A stretch of DNA of 5,703 nucleotides from an uncultured Lachnospiraceae bacterium (GTDB taxonomy: Bacteria; Bacillota; Clostridia; Lachnospirales; Lachnospiraceae). Numbering within the stretch: the stretch's first letter is position 1; the number at the start of each line of letters is the position of its first letter. Under the pieces are notes generated by a model, which saw nothing but the letters and a program-made list of their open reading frames with translations, did no database searches and was not told where the DNA came from. Positions 1 through 5,681 of this stretch are shown here, piece by piece. The position numbers and the translations under genes were made by a program. The DNA lies in the NCBI GenBank assembly GCA_937901625.1, contig CALDIE010000233.1, positions 1 through 5,703 of the forward strand, given 5' to 3'.

Positions 1-35
1 CTACACTCTTTCCCTACACGACGCTCTTCCGATCT
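1..35 (+). other. Illumina TruSeq adapter remnant (not genomic)
   Basis: These 35 bases match the 3' part of the Illumina TruSeq universal (read 1 side) adapter, ending in the characteristic GCTCTTCCGATCT. They are library-construction sequence, not part of the organism. The last adapter base is T35, so the real insert begins at 36. In this orientation the sequence is what a read 2 read-through would leave at the left edge of a contig. The identification rests on recall of the adapter sequence and on the matching partner adapter at the other end. Confidence 0.97.
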
Positions 36-1006
36 TGGAGTGCAGGGTTCCTTACGTCGATACGGCCAATTATGAGTGTGAAAATACCGATGATCCGGCC
101 TGGAGAGCGGTTTATGAAGAACGTTGCAAGAGACTTGGGTTTACGGCTTATTTTGACTATTCCTGGCAGTGGGCGTACAGAGAGCGCTATGAAAAAGCCG
201 GTATCACCGGACTATTGGGAAGCGGTTTTGATCCGGGTGTAACCAGTGTTTTTACGGCCTATGCACAGAAGCACTATTTTGATGAAATCCATACCATCGA
301 TATTCTCGACTGCAACGGTGGCGACCATGGTTATCCCTTTGCAACGAACTTCAATCCGGAGATCAATCTCCGCGAAGTATCCGCGCCCGGATCATACTGG
401 GAGAACGGCAGGTGGATCGAGACTGAGCCGATGGAGATCAGGAGGGAATATGATTTCGCCGGCGTAGGTAAGAAGGATATGTATCTTTTGCACCACGAGG
501 AAATCGAGGCACTTGCTGCCAATATACCGCACGTAAAAAGGATCCGTTTCTTTATGACCTTCGGACAGAGTTACTTAACACACATGAAATGTCTGGAAAA
601 TGTCGGCATGCTCTCTACCGTTCCCGTTGAGTTTGAAGGAAGAGAGATCGTTCCCATCCAGTTTCTGAAAGCGCTTCTTCCCGATCCGGCTTCACTGGGA
701 CCGAGGACGGTGGGGAAGACCAATATCGGCTGTATCTTTACCGGTATCAGAGACGGCAAGGAAAAGACACTTTATATATACAATGTTTGCGACCATCAGG
801 AGTGCTATCGGGAGGTAGGCTCTCAGGCGATCTCTTATACTACCGGCGTACCGGCCATGATCGGAACGATGTTGGTGGCAACCGGCCGGTGGGCGAAACC
901 CGGCGTATTTACGACAGATGAGTTTGATCCCGATCCGTATATGGAAGCGTTGAATAAGTACGGACTACCCTGGATAGTGGATGAGAATCCCGTACTGGTG
1001 GACTAA
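36..1006 (+). CDS. Carboxynorspermidine/carboxyspermidine synthase (saccharopine dehydrogenase family), 5'-truncated
   Basis: This is the C-terminal 322 or so residues of a cytoplasmic NADPH-dependent enzyme. It condenses a diamine (putrescine, given the neighbours) with L-aspartate semialdehyde and reduces the imine to carboxyspermidine. Recognised stretches are YVDTANY (53-73), GSGFDPGVT (218-244), the DCNGGDHGYPFATNF block (from 308), REVSAPGSYW, VGKTNIGC and CDHQECYREVGSQ (from 788), all typical of this saccharopine dehydrogenase-like family. Family members are about 400 residues, so roughly 80-95 residues with the N-terminal Rossmann nucleotide-binding motif lie beyond the contig edge. 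An in-frame TTG at 35-37 straddles the adapter junction and is not the true start; in the real gene this codon is probably Leu (xTG). Between the YVDTANY and WQWAY motifs there is a longer, charged loop than in the short Campylobacter-type form I recall. The TAA stop is followed 19 bases later by nspC. The gene is often labelled lys1 or saccharopine dehydrogenase, but lysine metabolism is unlikely in this operon. Confidence 0.93.
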
Positions 1007-1013
1007 AGGTAAT

Positions 1014-1019
1014 GAGGTG
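1014..1019 (+). promoter_or_regulatory. Ribosome binding site that fixes the TTG start of nspC
   Basis: GAGGTG lies 6 bases before the TTG at 1026, which is good Shine-Dalgarno spacing. The nearby ATG at 1012-1014 is in another frame and stops at 1027-1029. There is no ATG in the nspC frame before the conserved TPAYIIEE segment, so TTG is the only reasonable start. Confidence 0.75.
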
Positions 1020-1025
1020 TAAAGA

Positions 1026-2240
1026 TTGACAAGGGATGCGGTGCCGACACCGGCATATATAATAGAGGAAGCAGCACTTATCCGAAATCTGGAGATATTA
1101 AAACGGGTGGAGGAGAAAAGCGGTTGTAAGATCTTATTGGCACAAAAGTGCTTCTCCATGTTTTACGAGTATCCGCTCATCGGAAAGTACATAAGCGGTG
1201 CTACGGCAAGCGGTCTCTACGAAGCCAGACTCGGAGCGGAGGAGATGCGTAAGGAAAATCACATATTTTCACCGGCCTATAAAGAAAGCGAATTCGATGA
1301 GATCGTAAAATATTGCGACCATATCAGTTTTAATTCGCCGGATCAGCTGATCCGTTATAAAGAGAGGACGGCGGGAAAAAGTTTCGGACTTCGGATCAAT
1401 CCGGAGCATTCTACGCAAAAAGATCATGCGATCTACGATCCCTGCGCTCCCGGCTCCCGCCTGGGGACGACCCTTGCGAATATAAGAAGGGTACTGTGGG
1501 AAGCAGGTTTTTATAAAAATGAAGAAGAGGTAAAGAGCAGCGAAGCTCTAAGCGAAGCGGAGGCTAAAGCACTGTTAGACGGACCTCTTTCCGGGATGGA
1601 GGGGCTGCATTTCCATACGCTCTGTGAGCAGGGGTTCGATGCGCTTGAAGAAACCTTTGCCGTTGTGGAACAAAAATTTGCGCAGCTTTTAAAAAAGATG
1701 AAATGGCTGAATATGGGAGGTGGGCATCATATTACGGTCGCATCCTATGATGTGGACGGGTTGATCCGCCTCTTAAAATATGTGCGGGATACCTATGGGC
1801 TTTGTGTGTATCTTGAACCGGGCGAGGCAGTTGCCATCAATGCCGGCGTGTTAAAGGCGGAAGTGCTGGAGGTAGTAAGAAACGGTGATGTGACAACGTT
1901 GATCCTGGACGCTTCCGCTGCCTGCCATATGCCGGATGTTTTGGAAATGCCATACCGTCCGCCTCTTACGGGCGCCGGGGAGCCCGAAGAAAAAAAGTAT
2001 ACCTATCGCTTGTCCTCATACACCTGTCTTGCGGGAGATGTGATCGGTGAGTATTCCTTTGATCAAGCGGTTAAACCCGGAGATGTTTTGTATTTTGAGG
2101 ATATGGCTATTTATTCCATGGTTAAGAATAATACGTTTAACGGAATCGGACTGCCCCTGATCGTTTCGCAGCATCCGGACGGAGAGTGCGAGATCGTTAA
2201 GCGTTTCGGATATGATGATTTTAAGATGAGGTTGTCGTAA
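1026..2240 (+). CDS. nspC: Carboxynorspermidine decarboxylase (PLP-dependent, fold III)
   Basis: This 404-residue cytoplasmic enzyme removes CO2 from carboxyspermidine (or carboxynorspermidine) to give spermidine (or norspermidine). It belongs to the alanine racemase-fold (type III) PLP decarboxylases. The Schiff-base lysine is K41 in LLAQKCFSM, close to the N terminus as the family requires. Other marks are GLRINPEHST (121-130), the DPCAPGSRLG block (138-147), HFHTLCEQ (195-202), the phosphate-binding GGGHH (231-235), EPGEAVAINAG (264-274), LDASAACHMPD (294-304) and TCLAGDVIG (333-341). The last contains the cysteine expected to act as the catalytic acid. Relative to the roughly 380-residue form I recall, there is extra sequence around residues 157-186, rich in Glu, Ala and Lys (NEEEVKSSEALSEAEAKALL). 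It begins with TTG and its stop overlaps the aguA start (TAATG). Its position after the synthase and before aguA and aguB fits an arginine-to-spermidine operon. Confidence 0.96.
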   Translation: MTRDAVPTPAYIIEEAALIRNLEILKRVEEKSGCKILLAQKCFSMFYEYPLIGKYISGATASGLYEARLGAEEMRKENHIFSPAYKESEFDEIVKYCDHISFNSPDQLIRYKERTAGKSFGLRINPEHSTQKDHAIYDPCAPGSRLGTTLANIRRVLWEAGFYKNEEEVKSSEALSEAEAKALLDGPLSGMEGLHFHTLCEQGFDALEETFAVVEQKFAQLLKKMKWLNMGGGHHITVASYDVDGLIRLLKYVRDTYGLCVYLEPGEAVAINAGVLKAEVLEVVRNGDVTTLILDASAACHMPDVLEMPYRPPLTGAGEPEEKKYTYRLSSYTCLAGDVIGEYSFDQAVKPGDVLYFEDMAIYSMVKNNTFNGIGLPLIVSQHPDGECEIVKRFGYDDFKMRLS

Positions 2241-3346
2241 TGGGGATGCTTGATTCAACACCGGCACAGGATGGCTTTTGGATGCCCGGCGAATTTGAAA
2301 AACACCACGGGTGCCTGATGATCTGGCCGGAAAGACCGGGATCCTGGCCCTACGGAGGGAAGGCTGCCGGATGCGTGTTTGCGCAGATTGCTTCGGAGAT
2401 CGCAAAGAGTGAGAAGATGTATATGATCGTATCGCCCGAACGTTACGAGGAGGCAAAGCAGATGCTTCCAGGGGAAGTGAGTCTTCTGATCCTGCCAAGC
2501 GATGACGCCTGGGCAAGGGATGTCGGACCGACTTTTGTAAGGGATAAAAAGGGCAGGATACGCGGGAACAACTGGTCCTTCAACGCATGGGGAGGTACAT
2601 ATGACGGTCTGTATGCCTCCTGGGAGAAGGACAACGCTCTGGCAAAGGCATTTATGGAGGCAATCTCTGTAGACGGGTATGACGCCTCACCCTTTGTGCT
2701 GGAGGGAGGTTCGATCCACAGTGACGGTGAAGGGACGTTGATCGTTACGGAAGCGTGTCTTCTAAGTCCCGGAAGAAATCCTTCTCTTTCCAAAGCAGAG
2801 ATTGAGGAAAAACTGAAGACATATCTGGGAGCAAAGAAAGTGATCTGGCTTCCGAACGGGATCTATAATGATGAGACAAATGAACATGTGGATAATGTCT
2901 GTGCTTTTGCAAGACCGGGGGAAGTGATCCTGGCATGGACGGATGATATAAACGATCCTCAATATGAGATGAGTCTGGAAGATCTTAAAGTGCTGGAAAG
3001 CGAAACGGACGCAGCGGGACGAAAGTTTAAAGTTACCAAACTTCCGATTCCAAAGAACCCGGTCTGTGTGACTGAAGAAGATCTGAAAGGTTATGTTTTT
3101 GAAGAGGGTGAAGACAGTCGTGAAGCAGGAGAACGCCTGGCAGCAAGTTATGTGAATTTTTACATATCCAATGACGCGATCCTGCTACCGCAGTTCGGGG
3201 ATGAGAATGATGCGCAGGCCGTCGAGATCCTGCAACGGGTTTTTGACGAGCGTCGTATCGTTCCGGTTTACGCGAGGGATATTATCGTAGGCGGTGGAAA
3301 TATTCATTGCATTACACAACAGATTCCATATCGGGAGGTGGAATGA
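2240..3346 (+). CDS. aguA: Agmatine deiminase
   Basis: This 368-residue cytoplasmic enzyme of the guanidino-group-modifying (peptidyl-arginine deiminase-like) superfamily hydrolyses agmatine to N-carbamoylputrescine and ammonia. It is full length for the family (about 365-380 residues). The expected catalytic and binding residues are visible: the WARD motif with D94 (91-94), EGG with E155 (155-157), H216 and D218 in NEHVDNV, and the nucleophile C357 in GGGNIHC close to the C terminus. Other family stretches are NWSFNAWGG (111-119) and the FGDENDAQAVEIL block (319-331). The ATG overlaps the nspC stop by one base (TAATG), with GAGG at 2228-2231 as a modest ribosome binding site; this predicts translational coupling. 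A second in-frame ATG at 2246 is an alternative start that would cost two residues. The stop overlaps or nearly touches aguB, which uses the product. The CxGGGNIHC-type signature distinguishes it from arginine deiminase (ArcA). Confidence 0.97.
   Translation: MGMLDSTPAQDGFWMPGEFEKHHGCLMIWPERPGSWPYGGKAAGCVFAQIASEIAKSEKMYMIVSPERYEEAKQMLPGEVSLLILPSDDAWARDVGPTFVRDKKGRIRGNNWSFNAWGGTYDGLYASWEKDNALAKAFMEAISVDGYDASPFVLEGGSIHSDGEGTLIVTEACLLSPGRNPSLSKAEIEEKLKTYLGAKKVIWLPNGIYNDETNEHVDNVCAFARPGEVILAWTDDINDPQYEMSLEDLKVLESETDAAGRKFKVTKLPIPKNPVCVTEEDLKGYVFEEGEDSREAGERLAASYVNFYISNDAILLPQFGDENDAQAVEILQRVFDERRIVPVYARDIIVGGGNIHCITQQIPYREVE
3333..3341 (+). promoter_or_regulatory. Strong ribosome binding site before aguB
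   Basis: GGGAGGTGG lies inside the last codons of aguA. From GGAGGTG (3334-3340) there are only 2 bases to the ATG at 3343 but 8 to the ATG at 3349. Spacing therefore favours 3349, although 3343 gives the classic ATGA stop-start overlap. Confidence 0.75.
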
Positions 3347-3348
3347 CC

Positions 3349-4227
3349 ATGCGGGAGATAAAGTTTGCCGGGATACAGATGAGAATGACAGCGGATATCG
3401 GGACTAATCTGGCACATGCTGAAGAGATGGTCAGAGAGGCAGCAGGAGAGGGAGCAAAGATCATACTGCTTCCGGAGCTGTTTGAAAGACCCTATTTTTG
3501 CCAGGAGCGAAATTATGATTATTATGCTTATGCTACGCCGGTGGATGAAAATCCGGCCGTGCGGCTTTTTAAGAAAGTGGCAAAAGAATGCGAGGTTGTT
3601 TTACCGATCAGTTTTTACGAAAGGGACGGGAACGTATTCTATAACAGCGTGGCAGTGATCGACGCTGACGGAAAGATGCTTGGTGTATATCGTAAGACGC
3701 ATGTTCCGGACGATCATTATTATCAGGAGAAATTTTATTTTACACCGGGAAATACCGGATTTAAGGTATGGGATACGGCCTACGCCAGAATCGGCGTCGG
3801 GATCTGCTGGGATCAGTGGTTTCCGGAAAGCGCCCGATGCATGGTTCTTAAGGGCGCGGAAATTCTCCTCTATCCGACGGCGATCGGTTCGGAACCGATC
3901 CTGGAAGTGGACAGTATGCCTCACTGGAGACGATGTATGCAGGGACATGCTGCTTCCAACGTAGTTCCGCTTGTGGCCGCAAACCGCGTGGGGCTTGAGG
4001 AGGTAACTCCATCAGAGGCAAACGGAGGGCAAATATCGGCATTGAACTTTTACGGTTCTTCTTTTATAACGGACCCCACAGGTGAGATCAGGGCAAGTCT
4101 TGGCAGAGATGAGGAAGGGATCGTAACCGGACAGGAAGATCTGGATGCGGCTCGTGATCTTCGTTACAGCTGGGGGCTGTTTCGTGACCGAAGACCGGAA
4201 ATGTACAGGATCATGAGTGATTCGTAA
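3349..4227 (+). CDS. aguB: N-carbamoylputrescine amidase
   Basis: This cytoplasmic nitrilase-superfamily enzyme hydrolyses N-carbamoylputrescine to putrescine, CO2 and ammonia, the step after AguA. The Glu-Lys-Cys triad is intact: E43 in LLPELFE, K116 in YRKTHVPDD and C153 in GICWDQWFPE. The segment from HVPDDHYYQEKFYF, SMPHWRRCMQGHA and FYGSSFI are typical of the carbamoylputrescine amidase branch rather than generic nitrilases or beta-ureidopropionases. From the chosen ATG the protein has 292 residues, the length I recall for Pseudomonas AguB. The alternative ATG at 3343 adds only Met-Thr and overlaps the aguA stop by four bases. In-frame TTG at 3307 extends further upstream but sits well inside aguA and before the ribosome binding site, so it is unlikely. 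The gene ends the polyamine block; an inverted repeat follows three bases after its stop. Confidence 0.96.
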   Translation: MREIKFAGIQMRMTADIGTNLAHAEEMVREAAGEGAKIILLPELFERPYFCQERNYDYYAYATPVDENPAVRLFKKVAKECEVVLPISFYERDGNVFYNSVAVIDADGKMLGVYRKTHVPDDHYYQEKFYFTPGNTGFKVWDTAYARIGVGICWDQWFPESARCMVLKGAEILLYPTAIGSEPILEVDSMPHWRRCMQGHAASNVVPLVAANRVGLEEVTPSEANGGQISALNFYGSSFITDPTGEIRASLGRDEEGIVTGQEDLDAARDLRYSWGLFRDRRPEMYRIMSDS

Positions 4228-4229
4228 AC

Positions 4230-4256
4230 AGCGAAAAATGATGCGGATTTTTCGCT
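4230..4256 (+). terminator. Perfect inverted repeat after aguB, possible weak terminator
   Basis: AGCGAAAAAT (4230-4239) and ATTTTTCGCT (4247-4256) are exact reverse complements around a 7-base loop, GATGCGG. The hairpin starts two bases past the aguB stop. It has an A-tract on the left arm and a U-tract on the right, so it could act on transcripts from either strand. It is not a textbook terminator: the stem is GC-rich only at its base, and no U-run follows the stem. It may be a weak or read-through terminator, or an RNA-stabilising 3' end. Confidence 0.45.
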
Positions 4257-4277
4257 CATGGGAGACGAAAACCTAAA

Positions 4278-4289
4278 GAGGGAGAGGAG
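4278..4289 (+). promoter_or_regulatory. Ribosome binding site of the ABC ATPase gene
   Basis: The purine run GAGGGAGAGGAG precedes the ATG at 4292. GAGGGAG (4278-4284) has 7-base spacing; the AGGAG at 4285-4289 would be too close. I saw no convincing -35/-10 promoter pair in 4228-4291, so how the gene is transcribed is unclear. Confidence 0.7.
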
Positions 4290-4291
4290 AT

Positions 4292-5260
4292 ATGGGAGAG
4301 AGTGTGATCCGGGTTCGGGATCTGTATAAGATCTATCGGGTCGGAAACAATAAAGTGCGCGCGCTTAACGGCGTGGACTTTGAAATCGAAAAAGGCGAGT
4401 TTTGCTGTATCGTCGGCACATCCGGTTCCGGAAAATCCACTTTGCTGAACATGATGGCCGGGCTTGAAAAACCGACAAAGGGTCAGATAGTGATCGCGGG
4501 AGAACATATAGAAAAGAAAAGCGAGTCTCAGCTGGTTCTTTTCAGGCAGGCGCATGTGGGATTTATTTTTCAGTCCTACAATCTTCTGCCGAACATGACG
4601 GCGTTGGAGAACGTGGCTATGCCGCTTACCTTTCAGGGAGTGGATAAGCAGATCAGGGAACTGCGGGCAAAAAGAATGCTGAAACTCGTAGGCCTTGAAA
4701 AATACTCCAAACACCGTCCGGGACAGATGTCCGGTGGTCAGCAGCAGCGTGTGGGAATTGCGAGAGCCCTTGTGGTGGAGCCGGAGATCGTATTTGCGGA
4801 TGAGCCGACGGGAAATCTCGATTCCAATACGACCATGGAAGTACTGCAGCTGATCCGCAAGATCGTACATGAAAAAGGTCAGACGATGGTCATGGTTACC
4901 CATGATAATTACCTTGCGAGTTTCGGTGATCGTGTGATCCATATCCGTGACGGAAAGATCTTACGGATCGACGATAACCGCGGCAAGTCCATGGAAGAAC
5001 GCCTTGGCAACGGAGGAAACGAGATGGGCGGCACGCTTGACGGCGCGACGCTGGAAATGTTGGATGCAGCGAAAACGACGGGCGTATCAAACACGGCGGT
5101 AGCAGCAGAGATATCGAATGCGCTGAACGTACCGGCCACGGCGGAAGCAGCAGAAATATCAAATATTCCGGGAGTTCCCAAAGTGCCGCAGACACAGGCA
5201 TCACCATCGGGACTTTGGGAAGAAGTGGCGGCAGCACAGAAGGCTTCCGATGATAAGTAA
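4292..5260 (+). CDS. ABC transporter ATP-binding protein, MacB/LolD family, with low-complexity C-terminal tail
   Basis: This is the nucleotide-binding subunit of an ABC transporter, acting at the cytoplasmic face of the membrane. The ATPase domain (about 1-228) is complete: Walker A GTSGSGKST (42-50), Q-loop Q94 in FIFQSYNLLP, signature MSGGQQQRVGIARAL (146-160), Walker B IVFADEP with catalytic E171, D-loop GNLDS (174-178) and H-loop H204 in MVTHD. The LLPNMTALENVAMPL stretch and overall wording place it in the MacB/LolD/FtsE-like group, which pairs with FtsX-fold permeases and commonly exports peptides, lipoproteins or antibiotics. It is 322 residues, about 90 longer than a typical stand-alone member. 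The extra tail (about 230-322) is rich in Ala, Thr, Ser, Pro, Asn and Glu, looks disordered and contains a repeat near residues 268-291. It has no membrane segment. No permease is in the window; the next gene encodes a secreted protein. The substrate cannot be told from sequence. Confidence 0.93.
   Translation: MGESVIRVRDLYKIYRVGNNKVRALNGVDFEIEKGEFCCIVGTSGSGKSTLLNMMAGLEKPTKGQIVIAGEHIEKKSESQLVLFRQAHVGFIFQSYNLLPNMTALENVAMPLTFQGVDKQIRELRAKRMLKLVGLEKYSKHRPGQMSGGQQQRVGIARALVVEPEIVFADEPTGNLDSNTTMEVLQLIRKIVHEKGQTMVMVTHDNYLASFGDRVIHIRDGKILRIDDNRGKSMEERLGNGGNEMGGTLDGATLEMLDAAKTTGVSNTAVAAEISNALNVPATAEAAEISNIPGVPKVPQTQASPSGLWEEVAAAQKASDDK
5093..5164 (+). repeat. Two-copy 27-base direct repeat in the ABC ATPase tail
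   Basis: Bases 5093-5119 and 5138-5164 match at 24 of 27 positions and are offset by 45 bases, so the reading frame is kept with a 15-residue period. The protein copies read TAVAAEISN (268-276) and TAEAAEISN (283-291), followed by NVP/GVP-like ends. The three differences include one Val/Glu change and two third-position changes. This looks like an in-frame tandem duplication in a low-complexity tail. Confidence 0.8.
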
Positions 5261-5281
5261 CCGATTTTTCAGGGAAGCGGA

Positions 5282-5312
5282 GATTGTATCTGCTGATACC
5301 GATATCACAATC
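5282..5312 (+). other. Possible stem-loop in the spacer before the secreted-protein gene
   Basis: In the 83-base spacer 5261-5343, GATTGT (5282-5287) is complementary to ACAATC (5307-5312). Nested between them, GTATC (5286-5290) and GATAC (5295-5299) can form a short 4-base-loop hairpin. The outer and inner stems compete for two bases. An A8 run follows at 5316-5323, not a U-run, so it is not an intrinsic terminator on the + strand. It could be a leader structure, an operator or chance. Confidence 0.3.
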
Positions 5313-5326
5313 CAGAAAAAAAATAC

Positions 5327-5335
5327 GGGGAGGAG
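5327..5335 (+). promoter_or_regulatory. Strong ribosome binding site of the secreted-protein gene
   Basis: GGGGAGGAG is followed by the ATG at 5344, with 8 bases after AGGAG. This strong site and the signal peptide directly after the ATG fix the start. Confidence 0.8.
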
Positions 5336-5343
5336 TAGTACAA

Positions 5344-5681
5344 ATGAAAAGGGAGTTTCGTAAAAAAGCAGCAGGTAAGATCCTGGCGGCGCTTATGATG
5401 ACAGGTATGATCTTAGCGGTGCCGGCGGCGGGGGATGTTCAAACGGTTTCCGCGTCCGTCAATGTGGCAACATATGAGACAAAGGATCCGACGGAAAAGA
5501 TCAGCAACGAAGATCGCCAGTCGGCCTATGTGATCTTACGGGAGTATTTAGACAGGATCTATCTCGTCAGGGATCTGACAGCAGAAACAAGAGCAAGACT
5601 GGAACAGATCTACTATGAAGCAAATGTTTATATCGCAAATACCAATTTAACGGTCGGACAGCTTACGAGCTATGTATCCGG
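5344..5681 (+). CDS. Secreted protein of unknown function, N-terminal part only (3'-truncated)
   Basis: An open frame runs from ATG 5344 to the end of the insert without a stop, giving 113 genuine residues. Residues 1-37 look like a Sec signal peptide: a basic n-region (KREFRKKAAGK), a hydrophobic core (about 13-29, ILAALMMTGMILAVPAA) and a likely cleavage after TVSA (A37). There is no lipobox cysteine, so it is not an obvious lipoprotein. The mature part is predicted helical and charged. LTAETRARLEQIYYEANVYI (78-97) followed by NTNLTVGQLTSYV resembles, loosely, the FIVAR-type helical repeats of Gram-positive surface proteins. The frame continues seven codons into adapter (DRKSTRL), which is artefact. 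It lies 83 bases downstream of the ABC ATPase on the same strand, so it may be the extracytoplasmic partner or the permease-associated protein of that transporter. The family is not recognised. Confidence 0.75.

Noticed and set aside
36..1006. Lysine-pathway saccharopine dehydrogenase for the first gene
   Set aside because: The family name fits, but the motifs and the operon with nspC, aguA and aguB point to carboxy(nor)spermidine synthase.
1026..2240. Diaminopimelate decarboxylase (lysA) for the second gene
   Set aside because: It shares the PLP fold, but HFHTLCEQ, the DASAACHMPD segment and the neighbours are specific to carboxynorspermidine decarboxylase.
2016..2516. A 166-codon minus-strand open frame spanning the nspC-aguA junction
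   Set aside because: It is antisense to two well-conserved genes, crosses their junction, and has Arg/Ser/Pro-rich content typical of a shadow frame.
4228..4291. A sigma-70 type promoter for the ABC ATPase gene
   Set aside because: No -10-like TATAAT with a properly spaced -35 is visible in this purine-rich spacer.
4256..4942. A 228-codon open frame on the minus strand opposite the ABC ATPase
   Set aside because: It mirrors the coding frame of a gene with a complete set of ABC motifs, has no recognisable domain, and its composition is that expected of an antisense shadow.
5243..5278. GCTTCC/GGAAGC complementarity around the end of the ABC ATPase gene as a terminator
   Set aside because: It is only 6 bp with a 24-base loop and no U-run after it, so it is too weak to call.
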